From: Haberlea rhodopensis
Taxonomy: Eukaryota > Streptophyta > Magnoliopsida > Lamiales > Gesneriaceae
DNA: 64,000 nt
NCBI GenBank assembly: GCA_907163345.1
Contig: CAJQUN010000332.1
Location: forward strand, 186,001-250,000
Reading direction: 5' to 3'
The translations under genes were made by a program, and so were the position numbers. The notes beneath the pieces are model-generated. The model was not told the DNA's origin and ran no database searches. It was given only the letters and a program-made list of their open reading frames with translations. Positions 22,920 to 33,159 of the stretch are shown one piece after another. The number at the start of each line of letters is the position of its first letter. Within the stretch, counting starts at the first letter, position 1.

Positions 22920-25895
22920 CCAAAAGAAACTAGACATAAATCACATACCAGAGAATAGTTCCGGGTAGTGCTGTACCATATGCCGTTCCATCTCCCACGT
23001 AGCCTCCTCGACACCCCGACGATCCCACTGAACTTTGACCATCGGCATAACTTTAATTTGTAGTCTGCGATCCTCATGATCCAGAATTCTGACCGGTCGT
23101 TCAACGTAGGATACATCTGAATCCAACTGCACTTCAGTAGGCTGTAAAACATGAGACGGGTCTGGCTCATACTTTCTCAACATAGAAACATGGAAGACAT
23201 CATGAATTCCAGATAAAGACGGCGGTAGAGCCAAACGGTAAGCCAATGTACCAATACGCTGCAATACCTCATACGGTCCGACATATCTCGGAGATAACTT
23301 TCCCCGCATACCAAAACGGACCACACCCCTGAAGGGTGAGATTTTTAAGAACCTTGTCTCCTACTTGGAATTCTAGCGGCCGTCGCCGCTTATTGGCGTA
23401 GGCTGCTTGCCTATCTTGGGCCGCTTTCATCTTTAAGCGTATCAACTTTATTTGTCTTACATATCCTTAATCATATCCGGTCCTCCGACCGCTTTACTAG
23501 TCAAGTCCTCCCAATACAGCGGTGACTTACATCGTCGTCCGTAAAGAGCTTCAAAAGGAGTTATCTGAATGCTCGCCTGATATATGCTAATATAGGAGAA
23601 CTCCATCATTGTCACTGAATCTTGCTACGGAGTATCAAACTCCTAAGCACATGCCCTCGACATGCCCTCGAGCGTCTGAAGGGTACGCTCTGTCTGGCCG
23701 TCTGACTGAGGGTGATAAGCTGTACTCAGTATCACTTCTGTGCCCAAAGCTGTCTGAAGACCCTCTCAGAAATGTGGAGCAAACCTTGGGTCTCTGTCAG
23801 ACACAATCGAGACTGGAACCCAATGCAACCTCACCACATCCCGCACATATAATTGGGTCATCTTTAGGTACGCAAAAGTCATACAGTGGGGGATGAAGTG
23901 AGCTACCTTCTTAGCCTATCCACGATCACCCAGATCGCATCAAATCCAGAGGCCGTCCTTGGTAAGTGGGTCACAAAGTCCATAATGATATGCCTCCACT
24001 TCCACTTAGGTACCTTCAAGCTCTTCAGCTCGCCACCAAGCCTCTGCCTTTCTGCCTTTACCCGTTGGCAGATCAAACATCTTTTAACGAAAATGATCAC
24101 CTCACGCTTCATGCGTCTCCACCAGAATTGATTGCATAGATCTTTGTACATCTTCTTTCCCCCTGGGTGGATACTGAACCGACTACTGTGAGCTCGCTCC
24201 AATATTCCTCTATGCAGTTCTGGTGTATCTGGAACTACCCATCGGTTGCCCAGTCTAAAAAAAAATCATTTTCTGTCATTCTGAATTTTGGTGGCTGTCC
24301 TCGAAGTACTAAAAACGACCACCTCTGAACTTCATCATCTGACCTCTGGGCTTTCCTAATAGCCTCAAATAAGTCTAGCTCAGCCAACAAGGTCGACACT
24401 CGCACCGGCGACGTGTCCACATCAAAATCATAGCCCAAATGGCAACAAGAGGTCATCATAGCTGATAACTTCATGACATCCATCTTCTTCGTCGCATATT
24501 CATCTCAGCCTGTGTGAACAAAACTCCAGGCTCTTATGGTTCGTGTAGATGGTAAACGACGTACCATGCAAGTAATGCCTCCAAATCTTCAAGGCAAATA
24601 TAACGGCTGCCAGCTCCAAATCATGGACTGGGTACCTAGCCTCATGTGGTTCAACCGCCTCGATGCATAAGTCACCACATGCTTATCTTGCATCAACACA
24701 CAGTCCAAACCCTGCAGTGATGCAGTCGTGTACATAGCAAACTTCTTATCCTCAGAAGGAATTACCAATATAGGTGTCGTAGTCAAACAACGCTTCAATT
24801 CTTGGAAGCTTTCCTCACAAGCTTCGGATCAAAAGAACGACACTCCTCTCTGAGTCAGCCGTGTCAGGGGTCTGGCAATCCCTAAGGATCTGGAGTACTG
24901 TTCTCAAGTGCTTTATGTGTTCCTCTTCAGTCCGAGAGTAAATAAGCACATCGTCAATGAAAACTATGACGAACTGATCCAAACATGGTTGGGGCATTCT
25001 GTTCATCAGGCTCATAAAACAGCTAGGGCATTCGTCGCCCCAAAGGCATGACTAAGAATCCGTAATGCCCACATCTAGTCCTGGAAGCTGTCTTATGTAC
25101 ATCATCCTCTCGAACTCGAATCTGATGATACCCCGGTCTCAGATCGATCTTACTATAGAGCCTCGTACTCTGCAGCTAATTGAACAATTCATCAATCCTC
25201 GGAAGTGGATACTTATTCCTCATCATGGCTTTGTTCAGTTGTCTGAAATCGATGTACAGCCGCATTGAACCATCTTTCTTCTTAACAGATAAAACTGGTG
25301 CACCCCAGGGTGTATATAGCCCTTGTCAAGGAGCTCCTGCAACTGAACATTTAACTCCCTTAGTTCCGCTGGTGCCATCCTATACAGGGCACGAGAAATG
25401 GTAGACGTCCCTGGTAGTAACTTAATCCCAAACTCGACCTCTCTCGTCGGTGGGAATCCGGGAATCTCTTCCGGAAATACATCAGGAGACACCGCCACTA
25501 CGGGCACATCCTCAACCTTTAACTCTTTCCTCTTTTCAGTAATATCAACAGCATATATGAGATATCATTTATGGTCTCATTCCAATATCTGTGCCATCTT
25601 AACAGCAGATATTAACGGAATCCTTGAACGGGAATCATCCCCATAGAATGTCCATTGGACTCCCATATCAGACTTGAATCGGACAGTCCTTGTCTGCAGT
25701 CCACAACTGCTTGATACTTGATCAGCACATCGATGCCCACATCGAAGTCTGACATTCCCAGAACAATCAAGTCTGTCCTCAGCTCGTTACCCTCAAAATA
25801 AATGAGGCCGTCATAACCAATCTGATCAGTTAACAAACTTCTTCCAGCGGGGGTCGAGACTACAAGAGGCATGGGCGACGGAGAAGTGCATATGA
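22920..25895 (-). pseudogene. pol: Decayed pol of element B (partial PR, RT, RNase H, integrase, chromodomain)
   Basis: Reading on the minus strand from the right, remnants appear in order. First comes the C-terminal part of the protease and linker (25612-25872), then RT N-terminal region (25235-25507), RT with a FIDD active-site motif (24815-25015), RNase H (24589-24798), and an integrase zinc finger and first catalytic Asp (23903-24202). A YHPQ-type stretch with the catalytic Glu (around 23670-23720) follows, and a chromodomain (22941-23324). Many frameshifts and stops separate them. Near 25893 the sequence jumps from protease to the start of gag, so the gag body, the zinc knuckles and the protease DTGA site are deleted. 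The copy cannot make a functional product. Confidence 0.85.
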
Positions 25896-26113
25896 AATCG
25901 CATCACTTACTTCAGCATTTGCTGCTATGCTGCAACACAAGGGTTAACAACAATACCCAAAAGCAGTTCATATATTACATCGTTAGAGAAACAAAACATG
26001 TTAGTGTAACATCATATACTTCATATGTAACATATACACAAAACATGTTTAAAAGTAAGCACCTAGCCAACTTATTGCTAAGGCTACCCTTCACTCTTTC
26101 CCGGGTTATCTAA

Positions 26114-26130
26114 CCACTGCTCTGATACCA
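26114..26130 (-). other. Primer binding site, element B
   Basis: The minus strand reads TGGTATCAGAGCAGTGG, four bases from the right LTR. The initiator tRNA-Met match is intact although the element is dead. Confidence 0.85.
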
Positions 26131-26134
26131 CTAA

Positions 26135-26590
26135 TGTAGGGTCTTCCTACCTTAACATCATATTATACACGTATTATGGACTTAACTTGCATTCATAACC
26201 TCTTAAGGGTTCCGGTTGTAACTTTGAGCTAATAAGATTACGGGCCAAAAAAAAAGAAATTTCAAACTTAAGTAATTACATTCTCAAAACGAATGTTAAA
26301 GCGATAGAATTATACTACTACTAGAGTAGAGACTATCCAGAAATCCTGAATCCTAACATCTTTCATGCTCCTCATAGCTCACTGCCTCAACCCGGCCCTT
26401 AGTCTTTTAGTCCAAAAGTGTACCTACAGGAACAACCCCTCGTGAGCATGTACATCGTTACTTAACATCATAAAGCAATGACATATAAATAAATGCATGA
26501 AAATAATTGGTAACATATACTTCCTGGTTAATCGTATTAACCTTCTTTGGTTGTCCCTGTTTCATAGCCATGCATATAATCATTAATTCT
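26135..26590 (-). repeat. Element B right LTR, first part
   Basis: Near-identical to 20231-20690 of the left LTR. It is broken at 26590 by the A element and resumes for 42 bp at 54126. The bases next to A are ATTCT at left and ATTTC at right, an imperfect target duplication. Confidence 0.85.
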
Positions 26591-27115
26591 TGTAATGCCT
26601 CGATTTGTTTAATACACGTATGATATGATTATGGTGTAATTATCTCACTTGACGATATGATAACTGGGGGTTCGAGTGGAACCAAGAATGAATTGATTCA
26701 TATATGAAATGAAATATGGGAAGGCATGAAACATGGTGTGTAATGCATTCATAATATAAACATATGAATTATGGATTAAGAGTTGAAGGTGCATCAATAT
26801 GTGCATATGAGTTTGCATTTGAGTATGCATATGACTTTAATGTGAATTAGAGTTTCATTTTGAATTTGAGGTTCATTTCATGTACATGTGATTTAACATG
26901 TAATTATCTCCAAATGACATGATATCAAGTAAGTTAAGGACTTAATGACCTTATATCAAGTACATGATGGAGGCAAAATCACATAATACACCACTTTCAC
27001 CTAAAAATCTCTACAAGCTCCTCTCCAAACCCTTAGAGCTTTTGGTAGGCAAAGCTTGGATTTTCACTTGTGAAGTGAGCTAGGAAGTTGGGTGAAGTGA
27101 TTTCTTAGCCTCTTG

Positions 27116-27659
27116 GTAAGAAATTCATAGTTGTATACTTGAATTATTCATTAATGTTGATATATGTGAAGGAAAAGCTCAAGTGTGCATGTGTACAATC
27201 ATAACATGTTTATATGCTAGGAATTGGAATCTATGATGTTAGATTTATGTTTATATGTTCCTAGGTATTGCAAGAAACATGTTGACATGGTTTAATATGA
27301 GGTGTAGGAGAAGATTCATGGAGATAAGCTTGAAAATCGCCATGCTCTCACTTTTCTGGGCATCGGCGATCGATCGGTGCGAGTAAGCGATCGATCGCCG
27401 ATGACAGTAACATTTTAAGGCGGTGAAATTGGATGGCGATCGATCGGTGAAAGTGTCGCGATCGATCGCGATGAACAGAGCATTGTGGCGATCGATCGCC
27501 AAGTTATTGCGATCGATCGCGAGGGGGCAGAGAGTTTTGGCGATCGATCGGTGTTTATCGCGATCGATCGCCAGTGTTAATATTTTGAAAAATAAAATAT
27601 TTTGTGGAATTTGATTTTAATGCCTATGATCACATGATATATTGTTGGCATTGTTGTAG
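27116..27659 (+). other. Candidate LTR leader intron (A)
   Basis: A donor-like TTG|GTAAGAA lies at 27116 and an acceptor TTGTAG ends at 27659; a second possible AG is at 27670. The place relative to the CGATCGATCG array is as in F, H, I and E, but the CTAAT branch motif is not obvious here, so this one is weaker. Confidence 0.35.
27361..27572 (+). repeat. CGATCGATCG paired-site array (A 5' LTR)
   Basis: Cores at 27367, 27388, 27437, 27459, 27489, 27510, 27541 and 27561 form four pairs spaced 20-22 bp. The first pair is a perfect 16-bp inverted repeat, with arms starting CATCGG and ending CCGATG. Site 1 alone is not a full palindrome, so the pair is the conserved unit. Confidence 0.92.
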
Positions 27660-27883
27660 CACCATCACAGGGGACAGGACAACGAGGCACTTAGCTATTG
27701 ACAACTGCTTTATCTCGTTTGTGTCGCAGTACAGGTACGTGTTGACGTACGGAGTATAGATATGATATGATGATGCTATTATGGTTTTGATATCATATGA
27801 TTTATGTTATCGTTGTGTCATATGATTGGTAGTATCATATGCATGTGCATACATAGATTTCATATGAGTGGTATGGATGCCTT

Positions 27884-28115
27884 GATAGATATGTGTATAT
27901 GCTTTGGTACGATCATTGTCTTGATAGATATACCTGGTGGGGTATATGCTTGGACTGCCACGATAGATATGCTAGTGTTGGGCATATGCTTTGACTGGGA
28001 TCGGTGCCTGGATAGATATGCTAGTGTGGGGCATATGCTTGGGCTGGGATCGTTGCCACGATAGATATACTACATATGCTTTGGCTTGAGAGATATACGC
28101 CTGGTGTGGGTATAT
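27884..28115 (+). repeat. GATAGATAT mini-hairpin repeats (A 5' LTR)
   Basis: Units start at 27884, 27923, 27962, 28011 and 28060. They contain ATATGC/GCATAT (twice), ATATACC/GGTATAT, and near 28093 ATATAC/GTATAT, each with a 6-11 nt loop. The stem change GC to AC is matched on the other arm. The array is repeated in the 3' LTR at about 53366-53600. Confidence 0.8.
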
Positions 28116-28643
28116 ACTCTGGTTATTATCACAGATGAGTATGGTACTATGATATGTGCTGCTAATATGAAGATGTGATGTGGTTTCACTGACATATTGA
28201 GCTGAATAGGCATATCATATGAGACTCGATAATAGGGAACTTGTTGAGACATGTCATGACATAGTGCATTTGTGGATGCATGATACAGAACATTCACGTT
28301 ATCTGATTTATTGTGCTTTATCATTGATATTGATATTGTGTTTTGATATTGCACTGAGATAGTTGTTATCTATACTCACGTTGTGAATGTTTCTGTAGGG
28401 ACTCATAGACGTGGGGAGCGTGAGTCATGATTTCCGCTACGAGGGGAACCACTGCCTAGGAGTTCTTTTGAATTAGGTTGTTTATGTACATGATATGTAT
28501 AGTTTGTTAGGTTTTTGATAACCTTGTAAACAACTTAACTAGTATGAACTCTTAATCCGTGCATGGTATATTACTTAATTCAGACTCACATATGTATATT
28601 TAATGGATACATAATGGATTAAGTAAATCAGGCCCCACATTAG

Positions 28644-28660
28644 TGGTATCAGAGCAGTGG
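28644..28660 (+). other. Primer binding site, element A
   Basis: TGGTATCAGAGCAGTGG lies four bases after the LTR end, the initiator tRNA-Met type. Confidence 0.88.
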
Positions 28661-28815
28661 TTCGAGAACGGGGTGAACATGGGTAGAGGAAGTGTATTAG
28701 GGAGTTACCTAAACACTTTGAGAATGGTAATAGCATGTTAGGAGTTGGCATATGATGTTCTTCTAACATGTTATATATATTTGTGAATGTTATTGTTAAC
28801 CCTTGATCTACAGCT

Positions 28816-30993
28816 ATGACAGACAGAGGGTTACATGAGGATGTTGGGGATGCCATGAGTGGCAATGCGAGTGTACGGATGGCGCCTGTGCCACCACTAC
28901 CGATTGAGCAAGGGCCAGTGGAACAGGTACTGCTACCTGGAGAATTGACATTGACACAGTTTCTGAGCTATCAGCCACCCAGGTTTGAGGGAACTGAATC
29001 AGGAGAATTGGCGGAGGAATGGCTGGAACGTGTGGAACAGATATTTGTCTCCGCACCATGTGCCAAGACTGCTTGGTTGCGTTTAGCTGAATTCCAGTTA
29101 GCTAAGAAGGCTATGATGTGGTGGAAATCCACAGTACTTGAGTTGAGGGCTCAAGGACAGACAGTGAACTGGGATGTGTTTAGAACAAAGTTTCTGGAGC
29201 ATTATTTCTCTGTTGCTGCAAGGCAAAGGAAAGAGGATGAATTTACAAACCTGAGACAAGGAGCCATGACAGTATCTGATTATGCTGTTCACTATTCTTC
29301 TTTGCTCCGATATGTGCCACATATTGCTGTCAATACAAAGGCAAAGATCAGACAATTTGTGAAAGGGTTGAGGCCTGAATTGTTTGATAGGGTCATGTCA
29401 AATAACCCTACATCTTATGAAGAAGCCTTGACTCGAGCTGAGATGGCTGAGATTGCGGTAGGGGTGTATAAAGATGTTGGACAAGCCCAACCACCTACAT
29501 CTGACAGTATGCGACCTAGAGGAGATTCCTTTAAATCACCACGAGGTGGTGCATCGTCATCTAGGTTTAGTGGGAAACGGTTTGGACCAAGGAAAGGGGA
29601 TGACAGAAGGGCTAAGGGACAGTCCCAAGGTAGTAGTAGCAGTAGTGGACGAGGATTACAATGTTTTAAATGTGGAGGGCCACATTATCAAAAGAATTGT
29701 CCACAGTTTGATACAGTAGTTTGTTTCCGTTGTGGGAAACCAGGACATGTGATCCGTGATTGTCCTCAAGTGGGCGGACAACAGAGGAGAGGACCCATGT
29801 CAGAGAATACAGTGCAGCAGAGACCACAGAGTGTAGTACAGTCTGGTGGTGGACAGAGGGCAGGAACACCTCAGGCTCAGGTGTATGCACTGAACAGGGA
29901 GGAAGCAGAGGCAGCTCCTGATGCTGTGATAGCGGGTAAGTGTACTTTGTTTACTTATCCAGCCTTACTTTTGATTGATACTGGTGCATCACATTCTTTT
30001 GTTGCACAAACTTTTGTTGATCGGTATCATATATGCTCGTCTCCACTGTTGATGCCTCTTTATGTTTCGACACCCATGGGAACTACTGTAATGGCTTGTC
30101 AGAGTGTGTCTGACTGTGATATTCAGTTTGAGACTGAGTTTGGATTACAAGCTGATCTGATTGTGTTAGACATGACAGATTTTGATTGTATTATTGGGAT
30201 TGATGTGTTGAGTAGATATCAGTCTGTTGTGGATTGTTGTCATAAGGTTGTGAGATTTCAGTCTAATACTGGAAATCAATGGTACTTTTATGGCCAGGGA
30301 TCGAGGGCAAGGATTCCATTGATATCGGCAATCCGAATGTCGCGTTTGTTAGAACGTGGACATGCGGGTTATTTGATTTATGCCCTTGATGTTACGGAAC
30401 AGAAACGAGAAAGGAAAGTGGATTATGCCCTTGATGTTACGGAACAGAAACGAGAAAGGAAAGTGGAGGAGATACCAGTGATTGCAGAATATGCGGATGT
30501 GTTTCCAGAGGAGATACCTGGATTCCCACCGAGTCGAGAAGTGGAATTTTGTATTGATTTGATACCTGGTACTTCTGCAATTTCACGTGCTCCTTATCGG
30601 ATGGCACCAACCGAGTTGAAAGAATTGAAAACTCAATTGCAAGATTTGCTGGACAAGGGGTACATACGTCCTAGTGTATCGCCTTGGGGTGCTCCGGTTT
30701 TATTTGTGAAGAAGAAGGATGGGACAATGAGATTGTGTATTGATTATAGACAGTTGAACAAAGAAACCATAAAGAACAAATATCCTCTTCCCCGTATTGA
30801 TGATTTGTTTGATCAATTGCAAGGATCAAAGATATATTCTAAAATTGACTTGAGGTCAGGATATCATCAAATACGTGTGAGGGAAGGAGATATACAGAAG
30901 ACAGCATTCAGAACTCGTTATGGGCATTATGAGTTTCTGGTAATGCCATTTGGAGTGACAAATGCTCCTGCTGTCTTTATGAGTTTAATGAAT
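28816..30993 (+). CDS. gag-pol: Element A gag-protease-RT (5' part of polyprotein)
   Basis: The start is the ATG just after the leader, as in F and I. The order of domains is: gag capsid-like region with the EEWLERVEQIF signature (about residues 60-215), a basic Ser/Arg-rich linker, and two CCHC zinc knuckles (about 283-318). Next come protease with DTGASHSF (about residue 388) and the N-terminal half of RT with the KKKDG and LRSGYHQI motifs. The frame runs straight into the I LTR after MSLMN and stops at 31014, so RT is cut before its FIDD catalytic motif. A 45-bp tandem duplication at 30379-30468 repeats 15 residues between protease and RT. The frame continues at 49575. The intact product would package and reverse-transcribe the element RNA in cytoplasmic particles. 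Confidence 0.93.
30379..30468 (+). repeat. 45-bp in-frame tandem duplication in A pol
   Basis: Two units, 30379-30423 and 30424-30468, differ only at the last base. They add 15 residues in the protease-RT linker; F and I have a single copy of this region. Confidence 0.92.
30989..30993. repeat. Target-site duplication, left (element I)
   Basis: TGAAT directly before the I LTR, inside the RT frame of A. It is repeated at 49576-49580. Confidence 0.93.
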
Positions 30994-31547
30994 TGTAAGG
31001 ACCCTAATCCTTAAGTGCGGAATCAAGGCATAATTAGGGCTAATAATATGATCAGAGTAGAATAAACATGTTGAGTCTATGAGCTTAAGCCTTTACATGC
31101 CAAAATAAGGACTACCAAAAAGGATTAATTACATTCCAATCAATGAATGTTCAACTATAGTTTTATACTACTCCTAGAGTAGATACTATCAAAAATAATC
31201 CTGTCCTTTCTGCCTCAAAAGAAAGCTTCATAAGCTCACCACCTCAACCCGTTCAAGCCCATCTATCATGCCAAAAAGGTACCTACAAGGACAACCCCCA
31301 AACATGAGCAATAATAATCATTCATATTCAACACAATATGAAGATAAAGCGTAAATGCATAATCAAAATGAAACACTTCCTGTTTCCCCGTGCATTTCAA
31401 ACGCTTCCCGTTTGGTTGTCCCTGTACCATAACTCATGAGTATAATCAACAGATTATTTTTAATGGCCAAAACATGTCATGACATCATATACCATCTCAA
31501 CTGTACCACATATTGGTCACCATTCCCTAGTCTGTCCATCACAGTGT

Positions 31548-31758
31548 ATTTTAATGCCCCTCGCTTATATTCATATGGGCGGCATAGGATAACCTCGCTA
31601 CAATGGACATGCGGCGCTCCCACCCCTCGCTTCACAGAGAGCGGCAAATACCCTTTCCTCGCCCCATATGACAACCACGCTCAAATGTGACATGCGGCGC
31701 TCCCACCCCTCGCTTCACATTTAGCGGAACCAATACAAAAAGCGGCAAGCATTAAAAT
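31548..31758 (-). repeat. Long hairpin with GCGG/CTCGC motifs (I LTR)
   Basis: Exact 10-bp arms enclose about 190 nt holding repeated GCGGC...CCTCGC units. The twin is in the right LTR at 38465-38674. It is the same layout as 15371-15449 in the outer C element. Confidence 0.75.
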
Positions 31759-32060
31759 CATCAAAGGATGACCACGACTCATGGGATGTGCATCCAATAA
31801 TCATAATATGCATCTAACATCAATATGCATAAATTACCATGTATATGCATCCACAATGCAATACCTCATATGGCATAAATCAACATGTATATGCATCCAC
31901 AATGCAATACCACATATATACTCACATCCACAATGCATAAACAATGAGTATATAAAATACATGTTACCGTTGGGTGCCCGTACGTCCACTACGTACCTTT
32001 CCAAAATGTGGAATGTGGTTGGACCTTAATTCCTTGGCTGCGTTGCCACCTGGGTTGGTT

Positions 32061-32615
32061 CTACATATTCACAAATACCAATATTAGAACCCAATAATAG
32101 TCCAATACCAAAAATCCCACAAAAATAACCAAAAACACCCTTTTTGGTGTCTCGCGATCGATCGCCAACAAGCCCCGATCGATCGCGAGACTACACTGTC
32201 TCAGCCAACAAATTTCAACAATCCGCGATCGATCGCGGAGCTAGCGCCGATCGATCGCGGCCTCGCCGATCGATCGCGCGCATCTCGCGATCGATCGCTG
32301 AGGCTTACTGCCTTAGCCTTGCTGCTCGCGATCGATCGCGAGCGGACGCCGATCGATCGCCGAGCTGCGGGCAAGCGAGATTCGGGCACTATTCACCCAT
32401 CTCCTTCCCAAACACAAACAAACCCACCAATACCAACATTAATCAAACCCAACAACTCAAAACCACCCATAAACATCATAACAAACTCATATAAACAACA
32501 TCCAACTAAAACACTACCAAAATCACAACACCCAACACAAACCCATTTTAAACCCTTCAAAACCAACCCAAACTTAAACAAAACCTTACAAAAATAAACC
32601 ATGAGGTACCCATAC
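32061..32615 (-). other. Candidate LTR leader intron (I)
   Basis: On the minus strand, donor AAGAG|GTATGG at 32615 and acceptor ATGTAG|AACC ending at 32061. A TTCTAAT branch-like motif has its A at 32084, 23 nt before the last G. The twin is at 38977-39531 in the right LTR. Confidence 0.42.
32149..32360 (-). repeat. CGATCGATCG paired-site array (I left LTR)
   Basis: Cores at 32155, 32176, 32226, 32248, 32267, 32288, 32329 and 32350. Pair 1 is a perfect 16-bp inverted repeat (arms begin GTCTCG and end CGAGAC) and pair 2 a perfect 13-bp one. The array begins 93 nt from the candidate acceptor. Confidence 0.92.
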
Positions 32616-33123
32616 CTCTTGGGGATCTCCAATCACCCAACAATCTTCCACAAATCAAAGTTTGTAAGGACTCCTCTTCACCTCAAAGGTGGAACTCGAA
32701 AATTAAGGGGAAGGGAAGGGTTTGGGTGTGATATTTGGTAAAGGTAAAAGTGAGTGGATGTAAGGGTGGGTTGGATGATAAAAGTGAGTTTTAATTTAAA
32801 ATACATGCCAAAGTAATCCCATGGTGTATAAAACACCCCAACATGATATTTTTCAAAGCATTTACTCAAAATGCACCATAATATCAATTAACACATGATT
32901 TCCAATTAATTGCTAACCAATGCAAATAAATCATGCTTCGAATAATATTTACCCAACATGCACCACATGCACCCTAAAATGCAACCCCGGGTCATCCTAT
33001 CCACATGACCATGCATTTCCACATAAGGTAAATAAATCCCAACACATAATCAATTACCACATAATTAATCATGCAAACACAATTTAAAGCCAAATAGCAA
33101 TTAACCATTTCGGGGATGTCACA

Positions 33124-33159
33124 ATACTCCCCTACTTATAAGATTTCGTCCTCGAAATC
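33124..33159 (-). other. Polypurine tract and hairpin, element I
   Basis: On the minus strand TAAGTAGGGGAGTAT adjoins the LTR. GATTTCG/CGAAATC with a 4-nt loop (33142-33159) is immediately upstream and overlaps the last codons of pol. Confidence 0.8.

Larger units (their letters stand above)
26591..28639 (+). repeat. Element A 5' LTR
   Basis: This LTR of 2049 bp begins TGTAATG and ends CCCCACA. It holds a candidate intron (27116-27659), eight CGATCGATCG cores (27367-27570), an ACGT motif (about 27735-27752) and mini-hairpins with ATATGC/GCATAT or ATATAC/GTATAT arms (27884-28115). The partner LTR is 52095-54125. Confidence 0.92.
30994..33123 (-). repeat. Element I left LTR (its 3' LTR)
   Basis: This LTR of 2130 bp begins TGTAAGG and ends TGTCACA. 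It contains GCGG/CTCGC motifs within an ATTTTAATGC/GCATTAAAAT stem (31548, 31749), an ACGT motif near 31979-32000, a candidate intron and a CGATCGATCG array. No separate gene is seen. Confidence 0.92.

Noticed and set aside
22920..25895. Functional B polyprotein
   Set aside because: Many stops and frameshifts and no gag; it is a pseudogene.
28644..28660. Possible tRNA gene fragment (TGGTATCAGAGC)
   Set aside because: It lies at the LTR border as a primer binding site; no cloverleaf surrounds it. The same holds for the other primer sites.
32144..32494. Frames rich in Asp-Arg-Ser repeats over the CGATCGATCG arrays
   Set aside because: The arrays read as DRS or IDR repeats in any frame; this is a by-product of the DNA repeat and occurs on both strands.
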